NCBI RefSeq assembly: GCF_900109665.1
Contig: NZ_FOAO01000014.1
Location: 1 to 64,000 of the forward strand
Length of the DNA stretch: 64,000 bases
Direction of reading: 5' to 3'
Source of the DNA: Blastococcus sp. DSM 46786
GTDB taxonomy: Bacteria > Actinomycetota > Actinomycetes > Mycobacteriales > Geodermatophilaceae
Both the position numbers and the translations under genes were made by a program. Below, piece by piece: positions 1-8,549 of the stretch. Position 1 is the stretch's first letter; each line of letters starts with the position of its first letter. The notes beneath the pieces were generated by a model. That model made no database searches, was not told the origin of the DNA, and saw nothing but the letters and a program-made list of their open reading frames with translations.

Positions 1-93
1 ACCCGCTACGACAAGCTCGCCGTCGTCTACCGGGCCGCAGCAGTCCTGCGCGCGGTCACCCTCTGGCTCAAGCGGTTAGGAGACATGCCCTAG
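1..93 (+). mobile_element. 3' end of an IS5-family transposase gene (partial)
   Basis: The first 30 codons read TRYDKLAVVYRAAAVL followed by RAVTLWLKR and end at a TAG stop. This is the usual C-terminal tail of IS5-family DDE transposases in actinobacteria. Only the tail is present because the window starts inside the element. The stop sits in a CTAG tetranucleotide (90-93), and the right end of the element should lie at or just before it. The next gene starts 10 nt further on, so the insertion falls in that gene's promoter. The family call rests on the tail alone; the other end and the catalytic residues lie outside the window. Confidence 0.75.
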
Positions 94-96
94 CGT
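91..96 (+). promoter_or_regulatory. Likely -10 hexamer of the prolyl oligopeptidase gene, at the IS junction
   Basis: TAGCGT lies 7 nt before the ATG at 104, the same geometry as several other genes in this window. Its first three bases are also the stop codon of the IS5-type transposase. I infer that the element entered the CTAG of this hexamer and separated it from the native upstream promoter. Confidence 0.45.
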
Positions 97-103
97 GCCC
101 GGC

Positions 104-2173
104 ATGCGCTACCCGGACGCCCCGCGCCTGGACCTGGTCGAGGAGCTCCACGGCCACCGCGTCGCCGACCCCTACCGCTGGCTGGAGGATCCCGCCGACC
201 CGCGCACGCAGGAGTGGTCGGCGGCCCAGGACCGCCTGGCCGCCGAGGTGCTGGACGCGCTGCCGGCCCGCGAGCGGTTCGCCGCGCGGCTCGGCGAGCT
301 GGTGCGGGCGGGCGCCGTCGGCGTGCCCGTGTGGCGCGGCGGGCGGGCCTTCTCCACCCGCCGCGACCCGGGCCAGGAGCACGCCGTGCTGCGGGTGCGC
401 GAGGCGGACGGGACGGTGCGCGTGCTCGTCGACCCGATGGCGCTCGATCCGGAGGGGACGACGACCCTCGACGCGTGGTCGCCCTCGTGGGAGGGCGACC
501 GGCTGGCCTACCAGGTGAGCACCGGCGGCGACGAGGAGTCGAGGCTCTACGTCCTCGACGTCGCCACGGGCGAGCTGCTCGACGGGCCGGTCGACCGGTG
601 CCGCTACTCCCCCGTCGGCTGGCTGCCCGGCGGCGAGGAGCTCTTCTACGTCCGCCGGCTGGCGCCCGACCAGGTGCCGGCGGGCGAGGAGCAGTTCCAC
701 CGCCGCGTGTGGCGCCACCGCGTCGGCAGCTCCCCGGACGACGACGTGCTGGTCCACGGGGAGGGGCTGGACCCCACCAACTACTACGGCGTCCGCACCA
801 GCACCGACGGCCGGTGGCTGGTCGTCTCGGCGTCGGCCGGCACCGCCCCGCGCGACGACGTCTGGCTCGCCGACCTGTCCGGGGACGGCGGCCTGCGGGA
901 GCTGCAGCGCGGCGTCGACGCCCAGACCGCCGCGTGGGTGGCGCGCGACGGCCGGCTGTGGCTGGTGAGCGACCGCGACGCCCCGCGCTGGCGGCTCGCG
1001 GTCGCGGACCCCGAGGACCCGGCCACCTGGGCGCCCGAGGCGTGGACCGACGTCGTCCCGGAGCAGGAAGGCGCCGTGCTCTCCGACGTGGCGCTCGTCG
1101 ACGCACCGGGCGGCGCCCTGCAGGTGCTGGCGGTGCACGCCGTGGACGCCACCGACCGGCTCTCCCTCTGGGCGGGGGACGGCGGCGGCCGGATCAGCGA
1201 GGTCGCACGCCCCGGCGCCGGCAGCATCTCCGGGGTGAGCGCCCCGCCCGAGGGCGGCACCGCGGCCTGGGTCGGCTACACCGACTACGCGACGCCGCCC
1301 TCGGTGCTGCGCTGGGACGCGGCGGCGCCGGGGACCCTGGTGCCCTGGGAGTCCGCCGACGTCGCCGGCGAGGTGCCTGCGGTGACCGTCGTGGAGACCC
1401 ATGCGCGGTCGGCGGACGGCACGCCCGTGCACCTGTTCGTCCTCTCCGGCTCCGGGGCGCCCGACCGGCCCCGCCCGGCGGTGCTCTACGGCTACGGCGG
1501 CTTCAACGTCTCGCTCACCCCCGCCTACACGGCGCAGGCCCTGGCGTGGGTGGAGGCCGGCGGCATCTGGGTGGTGGCCAACCTGCGCGGCGGGTCCGAG
1601 CACGGCGAGGAGTGGCACCGCGCCGGCATGCGCGAGCGCAAGCAGAACGTGTTCGACGACTTCGCCGCCGCCGGGGAGCACCTGGTGGCCCAGGGGTGGA
1701 CGACGCACGGGCAGCTCGCGGTCATGGGCGGGTCGAACGGCGGCCTGCTGGTCGGCGCCACGCTGACGCAGCGCCCCGACCTCGTGGCCGCCGTCGTCTG
1801 CAGCGCACCCCTGCTGGACATGGTGCGCTACGAGCGGTTCGGCCTGGGCCGCACCTGGAACGACGAGTACGGCACCGCCGAGGACCCCCTGGAGTTGGGC
1901 TGGCTGCTGGGCTACTCGCCGTACCACGCCGTCCGCGACGGGACGGCGTACCCGGCGGTGCTGTTCACGACGTTCGAGTCCGACACCCGCGTCGACCCCC
2001 TGCACGGGCGGAAGCTGGCCGCCGCGCTGCAGCACGCGACCTCGGCCGCGGCGCCGGTCGTGCTCCGCCGGGAGACCTCGGTGGGGCACGGCGCCCGCGC
2101 GGTCAGCCGCACGGTCGGGCTCGCGGCCGACCAGCTGGCCTTCCTGGCGGCCCACACCGGCCTGACCGGGTGA
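104..2173 (+). CDS. Prolyl oligopeptidase, serine peptidase family S9A
   Basis: Cytoplasmic serine peptidase of 689 aa that should cleave short peptides after proline. An N-terminal beta-propeller (about 70-420) gates a C-terminal alpha/beta-hydrolase domain. The nucleophile is in MGGSNGG (Ser about 544), followed by Asp in DTRVDP (about 627) and His in VGHGA (about 662), which is the S9A order and spacing. The length fits the family (about 700 aa). I prefer ATG 104 (MRYPDAPR), where family members usually begin, and it has a TAGCGT hexamer 7 nt upstream. GTG 95 is in frame and has AGGAGA 11 nt upstream, inside the IS end, so it is also possible. The IS5 tail next to the start means current expression may differ from the native pattern. 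Confidence 0.93.
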   Translation: MRYPDAPRLDLVEELHGHRVADPYRWLEDPADPRTQEWSAAQDRLAAEVLDALPARERFAARLGELVRAGAVGVPVWRGGRAFSTRRDPGQEHAVLRVREADGTVRVLVDPMALDPEGTTTLDAWSPSWEGDRLAYQVSTGGDEESRLYVLDVATGELLDGPVDRCRYSPVGWLPGGEELFYVRRLAPDQVPAGEEQFHRRVWRHRVGSSPDDDVLVHGEGLDPTNYYGVRTSTDGRWLVVSASAGTAPRDDVWLADLSGDGGLRELQRGVDAQTAAWVARDGRLWLVSDRDAPRWRLAVADPEDPATWAPEAWTDVVPEQEGAVLSDVALVDAPGGALQVLAVHAVDATDRLSLWAGDGGGRISEVARPGAGSISGVSAPPEGGTAAWVGYTDYATPPSVLRWDAAAPGTLVPWESADVAGEVPAVTVVETHARSADGTPVHLFVLSGSGAPDRPRPAVLYGYGGFNVSLTPAYTAQALAWVEAGGIWVVANLRGGSEHGEEWHRAGMRERKQNVFDDFAAAGEHLVAQGWTTHGQLAVMGGSNGGLLVGATLTQRPDLVAAVVCSAPLLDMVRYERFGLGRTWNDEYGTAEDPLELGWLLGYSPYHAVRDGTAYPAVLFTTFESDTRVDPLHGRKLAAALQHATSAAAPVVLRRETSVGHGARAVSRTVGLAADQLAFLAAHTGLTG

Positions 2174-2240
2174 CCGGTGCTTCGGGTAACGGGATGGACA
2201 CGCGCAGTCGGCAGTGCAGACTCCGCGGGTCGCGCCTGAA

Positions 2241-2402
2241 ATGATTCCGGTAATGACCGGATCACCGCCCGTGCTCGCCGCCGCGGCCGAGCCGGACGCC
2301 GCCGCCCGCGCCGGCTCCCGGCTGTGCGCGCAGGCCGAGGGCATCCGCGGTCCGGTCCCGTCGCCCGGCTCTCCCACCAGCACCGGATCGGGGCCCCGGT
2401 GA
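2241..2402 (+). CDS. Possible short upstream ORF coupled to the MFS gene
   Basis: A 53-aa frame starting MIPVMTGSP and rich in Ala, Pro and Gly. Its stop overlaps the GTG of the exporter gene as GTGA, the coupling style seen in this window's operons. No homologue or motif is recognised, and the bias of GC-rich DNA can open such frames by chance. It could be a leader peptide or spurious. Apart from this frame I see nothing in 2174-2398. Confidence 0.2.
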   Translation: MIPVMTGSPPVLAAAAEPDAAARAGSRLCAQAEGIRGPVPSPGSPTSTGSGPR

Positions 2403-3706
2403 GCGCCGCCGCCCCGGACGGTCCCGCCGAGGGCGCCGTCCGGCAGGCCACGTTCCGCGAGGTCTTCGCCGTCGGCGAGTTCCGGCCGCTGTTCGGCACC
2501 TACCTGCTGTCCGCGGCCGGTGACGAGCTGGCCCGGGTGGCGCTGACCGTCCTGGTCTACGACCGCACCTCCTCGCCGCTGCTCGCCGCCCTCACCTTCG
2601 CGATCAGCCACCTGCCGTGGCTGCTGGGCGGGCCGTTCCTGTCGGCCTTCGCCGACCGGCTGCCCCGCCACCGGGTGCTGATCGCCACCGACGCCGCCCG
2701 CGCCGTGCTCGTCGCCCTCATGGCGATCCCGGGCATGCCGCTGCCGGTCCTGCTCGCCCTGCTGTTCGTGGTCGGGTTGTGCGCACCCCCGTTCGAGTCG
2801 GCGCGGTCGGCGCTCATGGCCGACGTGCTCGACGGGGACCGCTACGCCGTCGCCACCTCGCTCACCGGCATCACGCTGCAACTGGCCCAGGTGGCCGGGT
2901 TCCTGGCCGGCGGTGCGCTGATCGCCGTCCTCAACCCGTCCGCCGCCCTGCTGGTCGACTCGGCCACCTTCGTCGTCTCCGCCATCTGGCTGTGGGCGCG
3001 CCTGAACCCCCGGCCGGCGCCGGTGGCCGAGGGGGGCGGCAGCCCCGGGTCGCTGTGGCGGGACACCGCCGAGGGCCTGCGTTTCATCCGGCGCAGCCCC
3101 CGCCTGCTGGCGATCGTCGGCGTCCTCTGGGTGACGACCGGGTTCGTCTACGCCTCCGAGGGGATCGCCGCGCCGCTGGTCGACTCGCTGGGGCAGGGGG
3201 CGACGGCGGTCGGCGTCCTGCTCGCGGCGAACCCGCTGGGGGTCACGATCGGCGGCCTGGTGATCGCCCGCCTCGTCCCACCGGCGCGGCGGGAGCGGCT
3301 CGTCGTCCCCCTGGTGGCGGTCTCGCTGGCGCCGGTGCTCGTCGGCGGCGTCGTCGCGGCGGTCGCCGGGCCGGGCGTGGTGCCGTTCTGGGTCCTCGTC
3401 GGGATGCTGTTCCTCTCCGGGCTCGGCGCGGCCTGGTCGATCCCGCTCAACGTCGCCTTCGTGCAGGCCGTGCCCAGCGCGTACCGCGGGCGCGCGTTCG
3501 GGGTCGCGGCCAGCGGGCTGGCCGGTGTGCAGGGCGTGGGTGCGCTCGCCGCCGGTCTGGCCGCCGAGGGTCTCCGGCCCGCCGTCGTGGTCGCCCTCTC
3601 GGGCGCCGTCGGAATGATCGCGGTCGCCCCGGCGCTGAGGGCCTATCGGCGGACGCGCAACCGGGCGGACGCCGCGATCGAGGCCGAGGAGGCACCCGGG
3701 GCATGA
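2399..3706 (+). CDS. Major facilitator superfamily exporter, EntS/MFS_3-like
   Basis: Integral membrane protein of about 435 aa with 12 likely membrane segments, starting near residue 30 ([20 protein letters not shown]). The loop after segment 2 has [10 protein letters not shown], matching the MFS loop 2-3 motif. The FRPLF start and conserved [10 protein letters not shown] stretch are typical of the MFS_3 group, which contains the enterobactin exporter EntS. The substrate is unknown here, and no siderophore synthesis genes are adjacent. GTG 2399 is chosen because it begins just before the conserved part; upstream codons of this frame are low-complexity. The stop overlaps the next gene's ATG (ATGA), so the two are probably co-transcribed. 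Confidence 0.8.
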   Translation: MSAAAPDGPAEGAVRQATFREVFAVGEFRPLFGTYLLSAAGDELARVALTVLVYDRTSSPLLAALTFAISHLPWLLGGPFLSAFADRLPRHRVLIATDAARAVLVALMAIPGMPLPVLLALLFVVGLCAPPFESARSALMADVLDGDRYAVATSLTGITLQLAQVAGFLAGGALIAVLNPSAALLVDSATFVVSAIWLWARLNPRPAPVAEGGGSPGSLWRDTAEGLRFIRRSPRLLAIVGVLWVTTGFVYASEGIAAPLVDSLGQGATAVGVLLAANPLGVTIGGLVIARLVPPARRERLVVPLVAVSLAPVLVGGVVAAVAGPGVVPFWVLVGMLFLSGLGAAWSIPLNVAFVQAVPSAYRGRAFGVAASGLAGVQGVGALAAGLAAEGLRPAVVVALSGAVGMIAVAPALRAYRRTRNRADAAIEAEEAPGA

Positions 3707-4101
3707 GCGAGTCGAGGCGGTCCCTGCCGTCGGCGCGGACCTTCTACGACGAGGTCGGCGGCGAGGAGACCTTCCGCCGGCTGGTGCAGCGCTTCTACGC
3801 CGCCGTCCGCACCGACCCCGTGCTGCAGCCGATGTACCCCCAGGACGACTGGGAGGGCGCCGAGACGCGGCTGCGCGGTTTCCTGGAGCAGTACTGGGGC
3901 GGGCCGACCACGTACTCCGAGCAGCGCGGGCACCCGCGGCTGCGCATGCGCCACGCGCCGTTCGCCATCGGCCCGGTCGAGCGCGACGCCTGGCTCACCC
4001 ACATGCGCGACGCCGTCGACTCCCTCGGGCTGCCGCCGGAGCAGGACGCCACGTTGTGGGGCTACCTGGAGATGGCGGCCCAGAGCATGCAGAACCGCTG
4101 A
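3703..4101 (+). CDS. glbO: Group II truncated hemoglobin (HbO type)
   Basis: A 132-aa 2/2 globin. It has the HbO landmarks: [11 protein letters not shown] in the A/B region, [12 protein letters not shown] in helix [20 protein letters not shown] in helix E and loop, and LRMRHAPF, which carries the proximal haem-ligand histidine. The Trp in RDAWLTHM matches the conserved TrpG8. HbO proteins bind O2 tightly and are linked to redox or peroxide handling in actinobacteria. It starts inside the stop of the MFS gene (ATGA overlap), so translation is coupled; the functional link to an exporter is unclear. Confidence 0.93.
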   Translation: MSESRRSLPSARTFYDEVGGEETFRRLVQRFYAAVRTDPVLQPMYPQDDWEGAETRLRGFLEQYWGGPTTYSEQRGHPRLRMRHAPFAIGPVERDAWLTHMRDAVDSLGLPPEQDATLWGYLEMAAQSMQNR

Positions 4102-4230
4102 GGACGTCGCCGTAGGCTTGACCGGCCGCTCGGAGCGACGACGCACGAGCCGGCCCCGCGCCGCGCCGGTCCCCTCGCCGGGATCCGAACGCGCACCTCA
4201 CCCCCGCACGTACCCGTCCAGAGGAGCCCG

Positions 4231-5928
4231 GTGAGCCCCGTCGAAGGACCCCCTGCCCCCCGTGAAGGACCCCCCTGCCCCCCGCCGCTCGCAGGCTCGC
4301 GGCGGGACCCTGCAGGGGGGCCGGTCGAGGCTCGCGGTGGGCCCCTGCAGGGGGCCGACCGCACGTCGCGGCCCGGCGCCGACTGGTGGCGCGAGGCGGT
4401 CTTCTACCAGGTCTACATCCGCAGCTTCGCCGACGGGAACGGCGACGGCGTCGGGGACCTGATCGGCCTGCGGTCGCGGTTGCCCTACCTGCGCGACCTC
4501 GGCGTCGACGCCCTCTGGATCACGCCGTTCTTCCCCTCCCCGATGGCCGACCACGGCTACGACGTCGCCGACCCGCGCGACGTGGAGCCCGTCTTCGGCG
4601 ACCTCGCGGAGTTCGACGCGGTGCTCGCCGACGCCCATGCGCTGGGCCTGCGGGTCACCATCGACCTGGTGCCCAACCACAGCTCGCACGAGCACGAGTG
4701 GTTCCAGGCGGCGCTGGCCGCCGGCCCGGGCTCGCCGGAGCGGGCGCGCTACCTGTTCCGCGACGGCCGCGGGCCCGATGGCAGCGAGCCGCCGAACAAC
4801 TGGCCGTCGGTGTTCGGCGGCCCGGCCTGGACCCGGGTGCCCGACGGGCAGTGGTACATGCACATCTTCGCCCCCGAGCAGCCCGACCTGGACTTCGCCA
4901 ACGCCGAGGTCGTCGCCGATCTCGAGGAGACGATGCGGTTCTGGCTCGACCGCGGGGTGGACGGCTTCCGCATCGACGTCGCGCACGGCATGGCCAAGCC
5001 CGAGGGGCTGCCGGACATGGTGCCGATGGACGACACGGGGCTGCTGGACGACCACGGCCCCGGTGACCACCGGTTCGACCAGGACGGCGTGCACGTGGTC
5101 CACCGCCGGATCCGGGCGGTGCTCGACCAGTACCCCGGCACGATGGCGGTCGGCGAGGTGTGGGTCTCCGACGACGACCGGCTCGCCCGGTACCTGCGCG
5201 ACGACGAGCTCCAGCTCGCCTTCAACTTCAAGCTGCTCACCGCGGAGTGGACCCCCGAGGGGCTGCGCGACGCGATCACCCACTCCCTCGCCGCGGTCGA
5301 CGGCACGGCTGCGCCGGCCTGCTGGGTGCTGTCCAACCACGACCGGCCGCGGCACGTGACCCGCTACGGCGACGGCGAGCTCGGCACCCGGCGCGCCCGC
5401 GCGGCCGCGCTGCTGCAGCTGGCCCTGCCCGGCGCGGCCTACCTCTACAACGGCGACGAGCTCGGCATGCCCGACGTCGACCTGCCCGACGAGGTGCTGC
5501 AGGACCCCATCTGGTTCCGCTCGGGCGGCACCGAGCGCGGGCGGGACGCCTGCCGGATCCCCGTGCCGTGGTCGGGCACCGAGCCCTCGTACGGCTTCTC
5601 GTCGGCCGCCGGCACCTGGCTGCCCATGCCCGAGGGGTGGGGTCGGCTCACGGCCGAGGCGCAGCGTGCCGACGACGACTCGATGCTGTCGCTGTACCGA
5701 CGCGCGCTGGCCCTGCGGGCGTCGTCCCCGCTGGTCAGCGGGGAGGACGTCGAGTGGTTGCAGTCACCCGACCGTTGTGTCGCCTTCCGCCGTCCGGGTG
5801 GGCTCGTCTGCCTGGTCAACCTGTCGGGTGCCCCGGTACCGGTGCCCGAGGGCCGCGTGCTGCTGAGCAGCGCGCCGGTCGACGACGGGAAGCTGCCCGA
5901 CGACGCGGCGGTGTGGCTGCAGGCCTGA
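4231..5928 (+). CDS. GH13 alpha-glucosidase / oligo-1,6-glucosidase family enzyme
   Basis: A 565-aa cytoplasmic glycoside hydrolase, likely acting on alpha-glucosides such as maltose or isomalto-oligosaccharides. The GH13 barrel starts at about residue 50 (DWWREAVFYQVYIRSFADG). Region I is DLVPNHSS. The nucleophile Asp is in GFRIDVAHG (about 249), the acid/base Glu in VGEVWV (about 309) and the transition-state Asp in SNHDRP (about 371). GTG 4231 has GAGGAG just upstream and is the only in-frame start before the barrel. The first 48 residues are low-complexity, rich in Pro, Gly, Arg and Ala, and encoded by an inverted-repeat element (4243-4357). The exact substrate cannot be read from sequence. 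Confidence 0.88.
   Translation: MSPVEGPPAPREGPPCPPPLAGSRRDPAGGPVEARGGPLQGADRTSRPGADWWREAVFYQVYIRSFADGNGDGVGDLIGLRSRLPYLRDLGVDALWITPFFPSPMADHGYDVADPRDVEPVFGDLAEFDAVLADAHALGLRVTIDLVPNHSSHEHEWFQAALAAGPGSPERARYLFRDGRGPDGSEPPNNWPSVFGGPAWTRVPDGQWYMHIFAPEQPDLDFANAEVVADLEETMRFWLDRGVDGFRIDVAHGMAKPEGLPDMVPMDDTGLLDDHGPGDHRFDQDGVHVVHRRIRAVLDQYPGTMAVGEVWVSDDDRLARYLRDDELQLAFNFKLLTAEWTPEGLRDAITHSLAAVDGTAAPACWVLSNHDRPRHVTRYGDGELGTRRARAAALLQLALPGAAYLYNGDELGMPDVDLPDEVLQDPIWFRSGGTERGRDACRIPVPWSGTEPSYGFSSAAGTWLPMPEGWGRLTAEAQRADDDSMLSLYRRALALRASSPLVSGEDVEWLQSPDRCVAFRRPGGLVCLVNLSGAPVPVPEGRVLLSSAPVDDGKLPDDAAVWLQA
4243..4357. repeat. GC-rich inverted-repeat element inside the 5' end of the GH13 gene
   Basis: GAAGGACCCCC occurs twice in tandem (4243 and 4265). 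GGACCCCCCTGC (4267-4278) pairs with GCAGGGGGGCC (4312-4322), and GCAGGGGGCC recurs at 4347-4356. Inner CCGCCGC and GCGGCGG also pair. The same GAAGGACCC start is seen in intergenic elements at 11044-11108, 26898-26961 and 49339-49397. Here it is in the reading frame of a coding sequence. Confidence 0.7.
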
Positions 5929-5967
5929 CCTCACCGGCCGGTATCCGGGCGCCCCGCGGCGCTCGGG

Positions 5968-5973
5968 TACCTT
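5968..5973 (+). promoter_or_regulatory. Candidate -10 of the bioYMN operon
   Basis: TACCTT lies 57 nt before the bioY ATG, in the only gap ahead of the three-gene operon. bioY itself has AGGAGC at about -10. I see no riboswitch-like structure and no recognisable biotin-repressor site. Confidence 0.3.
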
Positions 5974-6030
5974 GCCGCAGGTGACGCCGGGCTGGCGGCG
6001 CCTGACCACCGGCGCATCGCAGGAGCTGAC

Positions 6031-6594
6031 ATGAAGACCCGGGACCTCGCCTACATCGCCCTCTTCGCGGCCGTCATCGCCGTGCTGGGGACCCTGCCGG
6101 CGGTCAACATCGGCCCCGTTCCGATCACCGCCCAGACCCTCGGCGTGATGCTGGCCGGAAGCGTCCTGGGTGCCCGGCGCGGCTTCCTGTCGGTCCTGCT
6201 GTTCCTCGTGCTGGTCGCCATCGGCCTGCCGCTGCTCTCCAGCGGCACGGGTGGTCTGGCCGTGTTCGCCGGCCCGACCGCCGGCTACCTGTTCAGCTGG
6301 CCGCTGGCCGCGTTCGTCACCGGCTGGCTGACCGAGCGGTTCTGGGCCCGCTACAACGTCGCCTGGGGCATGGTGTTCAACGTCGTCGGCGGGATGGTCG
6401 TCGTCTACCTGATCGGCGTGCCGGTGCTGGCCGCCGTCGCGAACCTGTCGCTGGGCGAGGCGATCCTCTCCGGCGCCCTGCCGTTCCTCCCCGGGGACGC
6501 CGCCAAGGCCTTCATCGCCGCGGCGATCGCCGCCCAGGTGCGTCGCAGCTACCCGGTCATCGAGCGACCGCAGCGGGCGGTCGCCACCCGGTGA
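6031..6594 (+). CDS. bioY: Biotin transporter substrate-binding (S) component BioY
   Basis: A 187-aa membrane protein with about six hydrophobic segments. It opens with MKTRDLAYIALFAAVIAVLG and contains the BioY-type stretches PVPITAQTLGVMLAG, FAGPTAGYLFSWPLAAF and ALPFLPGDAAKAFIAA. BioY is the S component of ECF transporters and binds biotin in the membrane. A good SD (AGGAGC) precedes ATG 6031. The stop overlaps the GTG of the ATPase gene (GTGA), and the T component follows, giving a complete BioMNY set. In this window the biotin-dependent carboxylase at 44.9-48.6 kb is a consumer of the cofactor. Confidence 0.95.
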   Translation: MKTRDLAYIALFAAVIAVLGTLPAVNIGPVPITAQTLGVMLAGSVLGARRGFLSVLLFLVLVAIGLPLLSSGTGGLAVFAGPTAGYLFSWPLAAFVTGWLTERFWARYNVAWGMVFNVVGGMVVVYLIGVPVLAAVANLSLGEAILSGALPFLPGDAAKAFIAAAIAAQVRRSYPVIERPQRAVATR

Positions 6595-7325
6595 GGTTCC
6601 GCCGGCCGGAGCCGCGGCCCGATGCGGTCACCGACCCCGCGCGCGGGATCGAGCTGCGCGGGGTCTCCCACCGCTACGGCGACCGCCCCGTGCTGGCCGA
6701 CGTCGACCTGCACCTGACCGAGGCGCGCATCGGCGTCGTGGGGGCCAACGGCTCGGGCAAGAGCACGCTCGCCCGGCTGCTCAACGGGCTGGTCGTGCCC
6801 ACGGCCGGGCAGGTGCTGGTCGACGGCCTGGACACCCGCACCTCCGTGCGCGAGGTCCGCCGCCGCGTGGGCTTCGTGTTCCAGGACCCCGACGCCCAGA
6901 TCGTGCACCCCACCGTCGCCGAGGACGCGGCGTACGGGCTGGAGAACCAGGGCGTACCGGCGGCCGAGCGCGCCGAGCGGGTCGCCGAGGTGCTGGCGCG
7001 GTACGGGCTGGCCGGGCACGCCGACCACCCCGCGCACCTGCTCTCCGGCGGGCAGAAGCAGCTGCTGGCGATCGCCGGCGTGCTGGTCATGCGGCCCGCC
7101 CGCGTCGTCTTCGACGAGCCGACGACGCTGCTGGACCTGGTCAACGCGCGGCGGGTCGCGCGGGTCATCCACGAGCTCGAGCAGCAGGTCGTCGTCGTCA
7201 CCCACCAGCTCGACCTGCTCGACGGCTTCGACCGCGTGCTGGTCGTCGACGGCGGCCGGATCGTCGAGGACGCCGCGCCCCGGCCGGCGGTCGCCGCCTA
7301 CCGGGCGCTGATGGAGCGGCGATGA
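6591..7325 (+). CDS. bioM: ECF transporter ATPase for biotin (BioM)
   Basis: A 244-aa ABC ATPase. Walker A is GANGSGKST, the signature is LSGGQKQ, Walker B is RVVFDEPTTLLD, and the H-loop is in VVVTHQLD. The FVFQDPDAQIVHPTVAED stretch is typical of EcfA/BioM/CbiO ATPases. GTG 6591 overlaps the bioY stop by 4 nt; the first 20 residues precede the domain. It hydrolyses ATP to drive biotin uptake with BioN and BioY. Confidence 0.93.
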   Translation: MRFRRPEPRPDAVTDPARGIELRGVSHRYGDRPVLADVDLHLTEARIGVVGANGSGKSTLARLLNGLVVPTAGQVLVDGLDTRTSVREVRRRVGFVFQDPDAQIVHPTVAEDAAYGLENQGVPAAERAERVAEVLARYGLAGHADHPAHLLSGGQKQLLAIAGVLVMRPARVVFDEPTTLLDLVNARRVARVIHELEQQVVVVTHQLDLLDGFDRVLVVDGGRIVEDAAPRPAVAAYRALMERR

Positions 7326-7975
7326 CCCTCGCGCTCTACGTCCCGCGGCGCAGCCTGGTCCACCGCATCCCGGCCGGTGGCAAGCTGCTGGCGCTCGCGG
7401 CGCTGGCGGTGCTCCTCTTCGCGGTGCCCGCGCTGCCGGTGACGGGCGCCGCCCTGCTCGCGGTGCTGGCGGTGGGGCTCGGCGCCGCCCGCCTGCCCGC
7501 GGCCACGCTGGCCCGGCAGGCGCGGACGGTGCGGTGGTGGCTGGCCGGACTGTTCGTCTTCCACGCCCTGTTCAGCGACCTGCCGACGGCCGCGCTGACC
7601 GTGCTGCGGCTGCTCGCGCTCGTGCTGGCCGCCGCCGTCGTCACGGCGACGACGCGGGTGACGGAGATGGTCGCCGTGATCGAGCGGTTGTGCGCGCCGC
7701 TGCGCGTGGTGGGCGTGCGGCCGGCCCGGATCGGGCTGGTCGTCTCGATGGCGCTGCGGTTCATCCCGGTGCTGGCCGAGCGAGCCGAGCGCATCCGGGA
7801 GGCCCAGGCCGCGCGCGGCGGTTCCGCGCGCGGGCTCCGCGGCGTCCGGACGACGGTGACCCCGCTGCTGGTGCAGCTGCTGCAGATGGCGCACACGATC
7901 AGCGAGGCGCTCGACGCCCGCGGCGCCGACGACGTCCCCCCGGCCCGGGGGCGCCGCTCCCCCGCCGCCGCCTGA
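7322..7975 (+). CDS. bioN: ECF transporter transmembrane (T) component BioN
   Basis: A 217-aa membrane protein with four to five hydrophobic segments. The two Ala-Arg-Gly type coupling motifs of EcfT proteins appear as AQAARGGSARG (about 160) and EALDARGADD (about 200). The opening LYVPRRSLVHRIPAGGKLL is typical of CbiQ/EcfT. ATG 7322 overlaps the bioM stop as ATGA. It joins the ATPase to BioY in the cytoplasmic membrane and completes the operon. Confidence 0.92.
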   Translation: MTLALYVPRRSLVHRIPAGGKLLALAALAVLLFAVPALPVTGAALLAVLAVGLGAARLPAATLARQARTVRWWLAGLFVFHALFSDLPTAALTVLRLLALVLAAAVVTATTRVTEMVAVIERLCAPLRVVGVRPARIGLVVSMALRFIPVLAERAERIREAQAARGGSARGLRGVRTTVTPLLVQLLQMAHTISEALDARGADDVPPARGRRSPAAA

Positions 7976-7990
7976 GCCCGGAGGCCCGCG

Positions 7991-8527
7991 ATGGACGCTG
8001 GTTCGCTGCTGGAGATCTGGTCGACGCGCGAGGCGACGGCCCCGCTGCGCCGGCTGTCCTCGGCGCGGTTGCTGCCCGGGGTGGGGCTCGAGGGCGACCG
8101 CTACGCGCTCGGTGGCGGGACGTGGGTGCAGTACCCGGACCTGGAGAAGCAGCTGACGCTGATCGACCGGGACGACGTCGCCGCGGTGGCCGCGGAGGTG
8201 GGCGGCGAGTTCTCGACCTCGGACACCCGTCGCAACCTGGTGACCACCGGTGTGGACCTGCCCTCGCTGGTGGGCCGCTGGTTCGCGGTGGGCGACGCGC
8301 TGCTGTTCGGGATGAAGCGGTGCCCGCCGTGCACGCACCTGGAGCGGCTGACCGGGCTGACGCTGGTCAAGGCGATGGTGCACCGCGGCGGCATCAACGC
8401 GGCGGTGTTCGGCGGCGCGGGGATCGCCGAGGGTGCGCTCGTGCGCCCGGTGACCGAGGAGGAGGCCGCCCGGCGTGGCGCGCCGACCGGAGCCGACCGG
8501 CCGGTGCCGCGCCACGTCGCCGGCTGA
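7991..8527 (+). CDS. MOSC-domain protein
   Basis: A 178-aa soluble protein with a MOSC fold. Seen: PGVGLEGDRYALGGGTW near residue 30, DTRRNLVTTGVDL near 77, and the conserved-cysteine stretch RCPPCTHLERLTG near 115. MOSC proteins handle molybdenum-cofactor-linked sulfur or reductive reactions (YiiM, mARC); the substrate here is unknown. GTG and ATG alternatives are not needed, since ATG 7991 has CGGAGG 8 nt upstream. It lies 15 nt after bioN on the same strand and may be read through from that operon, though no functional link to biotin is apparent. Confidence 0.85.
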   Translation: MDAGSLLEIWSTREATAPLRRLSSARLLPGVGLEGDRYALGGGTWVQYPDLEKQLTLIDRDDVAAVAAEVGGEFSTSDTRRNLVTTGVDLPSLVGRWFAVGDALLFGMKRCPPCTHLERLTGLTLVKAMVHRGGINAAVFGGAGIAEGALVRPVTEEEAARRGAPTGADRPVPRHVAG

Positions 8528-8549
8528 GCCGCCGGGCGCCTGGCCGCGC

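Noticed and set aside
68-2881. 937-aa open frame opposite the prolyl oligopeptidase and MFS genes
   Set aside because: Shadow of GC-rich codon use. The plus strand has full S9A and MFS motifs; this frame has none.
5929-6030. Possible riboswitch before bioY
   Set aside because: About 100 nt with only a short GC hairpin; no known biotin riboswitch and no conserved RNA core.
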